A DNA stretch of 64,000 nucleotides, from positions 1 through 64,000 of the forward strand of contig NZ_WOFH01000021.1 in assembly GCF_009733595.1 (NCBI RefSeq), read 5' to 3'. Source of the DNA: Actinomadura litoris (GTDB taxonomy: Bacteria; Actinomycetota; Actinomycetes; Streptosporangiales; Streptosporangiaceae). How positions within the stretch are numbered: the first letter of the stretch is position 1; the number at the start of each line of letters is the position of its first letter. Below the pieces are notes generated by a model. It saw only the letters and a program-made list of their open reading frames with translations. It searched no databases and was not told where the DNA came from. Shown one piece after another: positions 57,926 through 64,000 of the stretch. The position numbers and the translations under genes were made by a program.

Positions 57926-60456
57926 CGGGAGCCTCCAGCGGGTTCGTCGGCCGGTCCGTCGGCCACGCCGCCCGGGACGTCCCTGGCCGCGATGGCGCCG
58001 CCGCGCGGGGCGGCGCCGGTGAGCGTACCGCCCGAGGCGCCCGCGACGCGCACGACACCGCCCGCCACCGCGCCGAGATCCCGGTACAGGGCGCAGCCCG
58101 CCGAGTTCGTCGGCAGCCAGACCACCCGGTCGGGCAGGTCGCCGGTGATCTCCAGCGGGAGCGTGACCTCGCCGCGCGGGCCCGACACGCGCACCGCGCC
58201 GTCCGCGCCGATCTCCGCGGCCGTCGCGGGTGACAGCCGCGCCGCCGCGGGCTTGGCGGTGCCCGCGAGGAACGGCTCGCCGTCCTGGAGGCGGCCCCGG
58301 TCGAGCAGCAGCCGCCAGGTCGCCAGCAGCGCCTCGCCCCGCTCGGGGTGCGGCGCGATGGCCTGCGGCACGTTCGGGGCGTCCGGGCGCTCGCCGCGGT
58401 GGGCGCCGAGCGCGGACAGCTCGCGGCGCGCCGCGTCCGGTCCGGGCAGGCCCAGGTGGACGTCCATCTCGTCGGCGAGCGTGTTCAGGACGCGCAGGTC
58501 CGACATCCGTCCGGCGGACCTCAGCACCACGTCGAACTGGCGGCCGCGGCCCTCCCAGTCGACGAACGTGCCGGACTTCTCCGCGACCGCCGCGACCGGC
58601 AGCACCACGTCCGCGCGGTCGGTGACCGCGCTCGGACGCTGCTCCAGGCTCACCACGAACGGGGTCGCCTCCAGCGCCGCCAGCACGGCCAGCGGGTCGG
58701 GCAGGTCCTCGGGGTCGACGCCGCCGACGAGCAGCGCGCCGCGCCGGCCCTGCGCCGCCGCCGCGATGATCGCGTCGGTGCCGAGCCCCGGCTCGGCGGG
58801 CAGTTCGGCGACGCCCCAGGCGCGGGCGACCTCCGCGCGCGCCCGCGGGTCGGCGACCGGGCGGCCGATCGGCAGCAGCCCGGGCAGCGCCCCGGCCTCC
58901 ACCGCGCCGCGCTCCCCGGCCCGGCGCGGCACCCACGCCAGCCGGGCGCCGGTCACCTGCGCGAGCCGCACCACGGCCGACAGCGCGCCGGGGCTGCCGG
59001 CGAGCCGCTCACCGACCAGGATCACGGCGCCGGGGGCCTCCAGCAGCGCGCGGACGCCGGCGTGCCCGCCCTCGCCGATCAGCGAGCCGAGCGTCTCGGC
59101 CTCGGCGCCGGGCTGCGTCGGCAGCAGCGTCCCGCCGACCTTGCGCAGGCCGCGCGTCGCGAACGGCGCGGCCGAGAAGACCTTCAGCGCCTTCTTGCGG
59201 AACGCCTTGCGCAGGCGCAGGAAGACGATCGGCGACTCCTCCTCCGGCTCGAAGCCGGCGAGCAGCACCGCGGGCGCCTTCTCCAGGTCGGCGTAGGTCA
59301 CCTCGATCGGGCGGCCCGCCACCGACGAGCCGAGGAAGCGCGACTCCTCGTCCGACATCGGGCGGGCGCGGAAGTCGACGTCGTTGGTGCCGAGCGCGAT
59401 CCGCGCGAACTTGGCGTAGGCGTAGGCGTCCTCCAGCGTGACCCGGCCGCCGGTCAGCACGCCGGCCGAGCCGCGCGCCGCCGCGAGCCCGCGCGCTGCG
59501 ACCGACAGCGCCTCGGGCCAGGAGGCGACCTCCAGCTCCCCGGCCTCGTTGCGGACGAGCGGGTGCGTCAGCCGGTCGGGCCGGGTGGCGTAGGTGAACG
59601 CCCAGCGGCCCTTGTCGCAGTTCCACTCCTCGTTGACCTGCGGGTCGTCCCCGGCCAGCCGGCGCGTGATCTTCCCGCGCCGGTGGTCGGTGCGCAGCGC
59701 GCAGCCGGACGCGCAGTGCTCGCACGTGCTCGGCTGCGACACGAGGTCGAACGGCCGCGACCGGAACCGGTACGCGGCGCCGGTCAGCGCGCCCACCGGG
59801 CAGATCTGCACGGTGTTGCCCGAGAAGTAGGACTGGAACGGCTTGCCGTCGGCGGTGCCGACCTGCTCCTTCGCGCCGCGCTCGAACAGGTCGATGAACG
59901 CGTCGCCGGCGATCTGGTCGGAGAAGCGGGTGCAGCGCGCGCACTGGATGCAGCGCTCGCGGTCGAGCAGCACCTGGCTGGACAGCGCGAGCGGCTTGGG
60001 GAAGGTCCGCTTGGCCTCGACGAACCGCGTCTCGCCGCGCCCGTTGGACATCGCCTGGTTCTGCAGCGGGCACTCGCCGCCCTTGTCGCAGATCGGGCAG
60101 TCCAGCGGGTGGTTGATGAGCAGCAGCTCCATCACGCCGTGCTGCGCCTTGTCGGCGACCGGCGAGGTGAGCTGGGTCTTGACGACCATGCCCGGCATCA
60201 CCGTCGTCGTGCAGGACGCCTGCGGCTTCGGCATCCCGCGCCCGTTCCCGGCGTCGGGGATCTCCACCAGGCACTGGCGGCAGGCCCCGACCGGGTCGAG
60301 CAGCGGGTGGTCGCAGAACCGAGGGATCTGGATGCCGAGCAGCTCGGCGGCCCGGATGATCAGGGTGCCCTTCGGCACCTCGATCTCGAAGCCGTCGATG
60401 GTGCACGAGATCATCTCGACCTGTTCGACAGCCGCCGAGTCGCTGGTGACCGTCAC
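57922..60456 (-). CDS. nuoG: Complex I subunit G (NuoG), NADH module
   Basis: An 844-residue iron-sulfur subunit. The N-terminal [2Fe-2S] site is FCDHPLLDPVGACRQC with a distal Cys in ASCTTTV. The His-ligated cluster N5 and cluster N4 follow in HPLDCPICDKGGECPLQ and ERCIQCARCTRF. A molybdopterin-oxidoreductase-like body begins with CEHCASGCALRTDHRRGKI. The last ~110 residues form the beta-barrel (molydop-binding-like) domain. The GTG at 60456 has GGAGG at 7-nt spacing and overlaps nuoF by 4 bp; the frame upstream is nuoF antiframe. Confidence 0.95.
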   Translation of the reverse strand: MTVTSDSAAVEQVEMISCTIDGFEIEVPKGTLIIRAAELLGIQIPRFCDHPLLDPVGACRQCLVEIPDAGNGRGMPKPQASCTTTVMPGMVVKTQLTSPVADKAQHGVMELLLINHPLDCPICDKGGECPLQNQAMSNGRGETRFVEAKRTFPKPLALSSQVLLDRERCIQCARCTRFSDQIAGDAFIDLFERGAKEQVGTADGKPFQSYFSGNTVQICPVGALTGAAYRFRSRPFDLVSQPSTCEHCASGCALRTDHRRGKITRRLAGDDPQVNEEWNCDKGRWAFTYATRPDRLTHPLVRNEAGELEVASWPEALSVAARGLAAARGSAGVLTGGRVTLEDAYAYAKFARIALGTNDVDFRARPMSDEESRFLGSSVAGRPIEVTYADLEKAPAVLLAGFEPEEESPIVFLRLRKAFRKKALKVFSAAPFATRGLRKVGGTLLPTQPGAEAETLGSLIGEGGHAGVRALLEAPGAVILVGERLAGSPGALSAVVRLAQVTGARLAWVPRRAGERGAVEAGALPGLLPIGRPVADPRARAEVARAWGVAELPAEPGLGTDAIIAAAAQGRRGALLVGGVDPEDLPDPLAVLAALEATPFVVSLEQRPSAVTDRADVVLPVAAVAEKSGTFVDWEGRGRQFDVVLRSAGRMSDLRVLNTLADEMDVHLGLPGPDAARRELSALGAHRGERPDAPNVPQAIAPHPERGEALLATWRLLLDRGRLQDGEPFLAGTAKPAAARLSPATAAEIGADGAVRVSGPRGEVTLPLEITGDLPDRVVWLPTNSAGCALYRDLGAVAGGVVRVAGASGGTLTGAAPRGGAIAARDVPGGVADGPADEPAGGSR

Positions 60457-61751
60457 TTGGCACCTCCCCAGAGGGTGGACTTGGACGGGTCGAACGGGCA
60501 GCCGCCCTGCTCGAAGTGCTGGAGGTACTCGTCCCGGAACAGCTTGATGGACGAGACCACCGGGCTCGTCGCGCCGTCGCCGAGCGCGCAGAACGAGCGG
60601 CCGAGGATGTTGTCGGACAGGTCCAGGAGGGTTTCGAGGTCCTCCTCCGCGCCCTGCCCGGCCTCCAGCCGCTTCAGCATCTGCTTGTACCAGTAGGTGC
60701 CCTCGCGGCACGGCGTGCACTTGCCGCACGACTCGTGCGCGTAGAACTCCGACCAGCGCAGGACCGCCCGGACGACGCACGTCGTCTCGTCGAAGATCTG
60801 GAGGGCGCGGGTGCCGAGCATCGACCCGGCGGCGCCGACGGACTCGAAGTCCAGCGGCACGTCCAGGTGCTCCTCGGTGAAGATCGGCGTGGACGAGCCG
60901 CCCGGCGTCCAGAACTTCAGCCGGTGCCCCTCGCGGATGCCGCCCGCCATGTCGAGCAGTTCCCGCAGCGTGATGCCGAGCGGCGCCTCGTACTGGCCGG
61001 GCCGCGTCACGTGCCCCGACAGCGAGAAGATCCCGAATCCCTGGGACTTCTCGGTGCCCATCGAGGCGAACCAGTCGGCGCCGTTCCCGACGATCGAGGG
61101 AACGGACGCGATCGACTCGACGTTGTTGATGACAGTGGGGCCGCCGTACAGGCCCGCGACCGCCGGGAAGGGGGGCTTGAGCCTGGGCTGACCGCGGAAT
61201 CCCTCCAGGGAGTCCAGCAGCGCCGTCTCCTCGCCGCAGATGTAGGCCCCGGCGCCGCTGTGCACGACCACGTCCAGGTCGTAGCCGGAGCCGAGGATGT
61301 CCTTGCCGAGGTACCCGGCCTCATACGCCTCCGCGACGGCCCGCTGGAGCCTGCGGATCACGTGCAGGACCTCGCCGCGCACGTAGATGAACGCGTGGTT
61401 GGACCGGATCGCGTAGGAGCTGATGATGACGCCCTCGACCAGGACGTGCGGGTTCGCCATCATCAGCGGGATGTCCTTGCAGGTCCCCGGCTCGGACTCG
61501 TCGGCGTTGACGACGAGGTAGCGCGGGTTCGGGCTGCTCGGCGGCAGGAACCCCCACTTCATGCCGGTGGGGAAGCCCGCGCCGCCGCGGCCGCGCAGGC
61601 CCGAGTCCTTGACGGCCTGGACGATCGCGTCCGGCTCCATGCCGAAGGCGGTGCGCAGCGACCGGTAACCGCCCTCGCGCTCGTAGCCCTCGCGGGTGAA
61701 CGAGTCGGACTGGTCCCAGTTCCTGGTGAGGATCGGGGTGAGCGTGGTCAC
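60453..61751 (-). CDS. nuoF: Complex I subunit F (NuoF), FMN/NADH site
   Basis: A 432-residue subunit that binds NADH and FMN. Visible sites: FMN/NADH glycine-rich loop LRGRGGAGFPTGMKWGF, ADESEPGTCKD, the GAGAYICGEETALLDSLEG loop, and cluster N3 ligands in HESCGKCTPCREG with the last Cys in LGRSFCALGD. All catalytic parts are present. It is coupled by 4-bp overlaps to nuoE and nuoG. There is no second copy of this gene in the window. Confidence 0.96.
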   Translation of the reverse strand: MTTLTPILTRNWDQSDSFTREGYEREGGYRSLRTAFGMEPDAIVQAVKDSGLRGRGGAGFPTGMKWGFLPPSSPNPRYLVVNADESEPGTCKDIPLMMANPHVLVEGVIISSYAIRSNHAFIYVRGEVLHVIRRLQRAVAEAYEAGYLGKDILGSGYDLDVVVHSGAGAYICGEETALLDSLEGFRGQPRLKPPFPAVAGLYGGPTVINNVESIASVPSIVGNGADWFASMGTEKSQGFGIFSLSGHVTRPGQYEAPLGITLRELLDMAGGIREGHRLKFWTPGGSSTPIFTEEHLDVPLDFESVGAAGSMLGTRALQIFDETTCVVRAVLRWSEFYAHESCGKCTPCREGTYWYKQMLKRLEAGQGAEEDLETLLDLSDNILGRSFCALGDGATSPVVSSIKLFRDEYLQHFEQGGCPFDPSKSTLWGGAK

Positions 61752-62556
61752 TGGTTACGCCCCTCCTGGCTGCCGGGCTTCACATCGCCGCCGATCGGCT
61801 TGCCCGGCTCGTTCGGCGGCGGGTCGGTGACCTCGCCCGGCTTCACCGGCTCCTGCGGCCGCTCGCGGCCCGCGTCGGCGGGCGGCGCCTCCCAGCCGCG
61901 CTCGCGCGCGAGCTCCAGCCCGCGCAGCGACTCGGGCCCGGCCTGGACGCCCTCGTGCGCGAGCCCGTCGGGGAACCCGGCGAGCACGCGCGAGGCGTCC
62001 TTCCAGTTCGCGAGCGTGTTCGGGCCGCGCGAGGGCAGCACCCGCTCACCCGAGCGCAGGTCGTCGACCAGCTTCTTGGCCTTCTCGGGAGTCATGTTGT
62101 CGAAGAACTCCCAGTTGACCATCATCACCGGCGCGAAGTCGCAGGCGGCGTTGCACTCGATCCGCTCCAGGCTGACCTTGCCGTCCGGGGTGGCCTCGTC
62201 GTGGCCGACCCCGGTGTGCTCGCTCAGCTCGTCCCAGATCTGGTCGCCGCCCATCACCGCGCACAGCGTGTTGATGCACACGCCGACGTGGTACTCGCCC
62301 ACGGGCCTCTGCTTGTACTGCGTGTAGAAGGTGACGACGCCCGTCACCTGCGCGGGCGTGATCCCGAGCTGCTCGGCGCAGAACTCGATGCCCTCCCGCG
62401 TGACGTGCCCGTCGACCGACTGCACCAGGTGCAGCATCGGCAGCAGCGCCGACCTCGGCTTCGGGTACCGGGCGATGATCTCCTTGGCGTCCCGCTCCAG
62501 CCGCTCCCGGACGTCCGGCTCGTAGGCCCGGCTCGTTCCGTCCGCCGCGTTCGCCG

Positions 62557-62560
<4 letters not shown>
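61748..62560 (-). CDS. nuoE: Complex I subunit E (NuoE), [2Fe-2S]
   Basis: A 270-residue thioredoxin-fold subunit with cluster N1a ligands in VCINTLCAVMGG and ECNAACDFAPVMMVNWEF. The start is ATG 62560 (MTANAADGTSRAYEPDVRER), overlapping nuoD by 4 bp. The core ends near residue 180; the remaining ~90 residues are a Pro/Gly/Glu-rich tail (KPGEVTDPPPNEPGKPIGG). Such tails are common in actinobacterial NuoE. Confidence 0.95.
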
Positions 62561-63902
<1,342 letters not shown>

Positions 63903-63906
<4 letters not shown>

Positions 63907-64000
63907 GTGTACGACCTCCGCTCGTCGGGCGGCGGGATCTCCGCTCCGCGGTACTCGACGGGGATGCCGCCGAGGGGGTAGTCCTTGCGCTGCGGGTGAC
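63903..64000 (-). CDS. nuoC: Complex I subunit C (NuoC), C-terminal end (cut by window end)
   Basis: The last ~32 codons of nuoC of the main operon. The visible residues HPQRKDYPLGGIPVEYRG followed by DERRSY are the usual NuoC ending in actinobacteria. It overlaps nuoD by 4 bp. nuoA and nuoB of this operon should lie just beyond the right edge. Confidence 0.9.

Overview
The window is uniformly very GC-rich, with overlapping GTG/ATG starts, long membrane-protein operons, an actinomycete integrative element at one edge and a complete CvnA-D 'conservon'. This points to a filamentous high-GC actinomycete. An Actinomadura-like (Thermomonosporaceae) host is plausible, but the sequence alone does not prove it.

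Layout. (1) 1-4.1 kb is the right end of an integrative and conjugative element: the tail of a TraB/FtsK-like DNA pump, a RepSA-type HUH initiator, an excisionase and a tyrosine integrase, ending at an intact tRNA-Tyr whose 3' half is the likely attachment site. (2) 4.2-7.2 kb holds yajQ, a divergent XRE regulator / methionine aminopeptidase pair whose 35-bp spacer is filled by two -10 elements and a shared palindrome, and an HtpX-type protease. (3) 7.2-17.6 kb is a second, reduced complex I set, nuoA-B-C-H and nuoI-J-K-L-M-N, without nuoD, E, F or G, and split by one opposite-strand gene. (4) 17.7-24.5 kb has two paralogous anchored extracellular proteins and korAB, a 2-oxoacid:ferredoxin oxidoreductase. 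(5) 24.6-33.3 kb has a SecD-P1-like orphan, a YceI protein and an MFS exporter that share a carboxypeptidase-regulatory-like domain type, a TetR regulator, and an alpha/beta-hydrolase fused to an ABC ATPase with its permease. (6) 33.4-40.1 kb has a proline-rich mini-ORF with stacked hairpins in front of a GNAT gene, a Tat-exported FAD amine/amino-acid oxidase, two toxin-antitoxin-like pairs, msrA, rarD and a small secreted protein. (7) 40.1-44.4 kb is a terpene module: P450, class I-type terpene synthase and a class II (DxDTT) cyclase, translationally coupled. (8) 44.6-48.5 kb is the CvnA-B-C-D conservon. (9) 48.5-64 kb is the main nuo operon, running leftward from nuoC (cut by the window edge) to nuoN and ending in a long-chain polyprenyl diphosphate synthase.

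How the parts may work together. The main nuo operon encodes an ordinary NADH:quinone oxidoreductase, coupled to a synthase likely to make the quinone side chain. The second nuo set has a membrane arm and a NuoB/C/I connecting module, but no NADH module and no NuoD. With korAB 4 kb away, the simplest reading is a ferredoxin-fed, complex I-like ion pump that borrows or lacks NuoD. The terpene genes look like a three-step diterpenoid pathway, possibly signalled by the adjacent conservon. Smaller points of interest are the XRE/Map promoter, the mini-ORF/GNAT leader and the exporter with an extracellular beta-sandwich tail.
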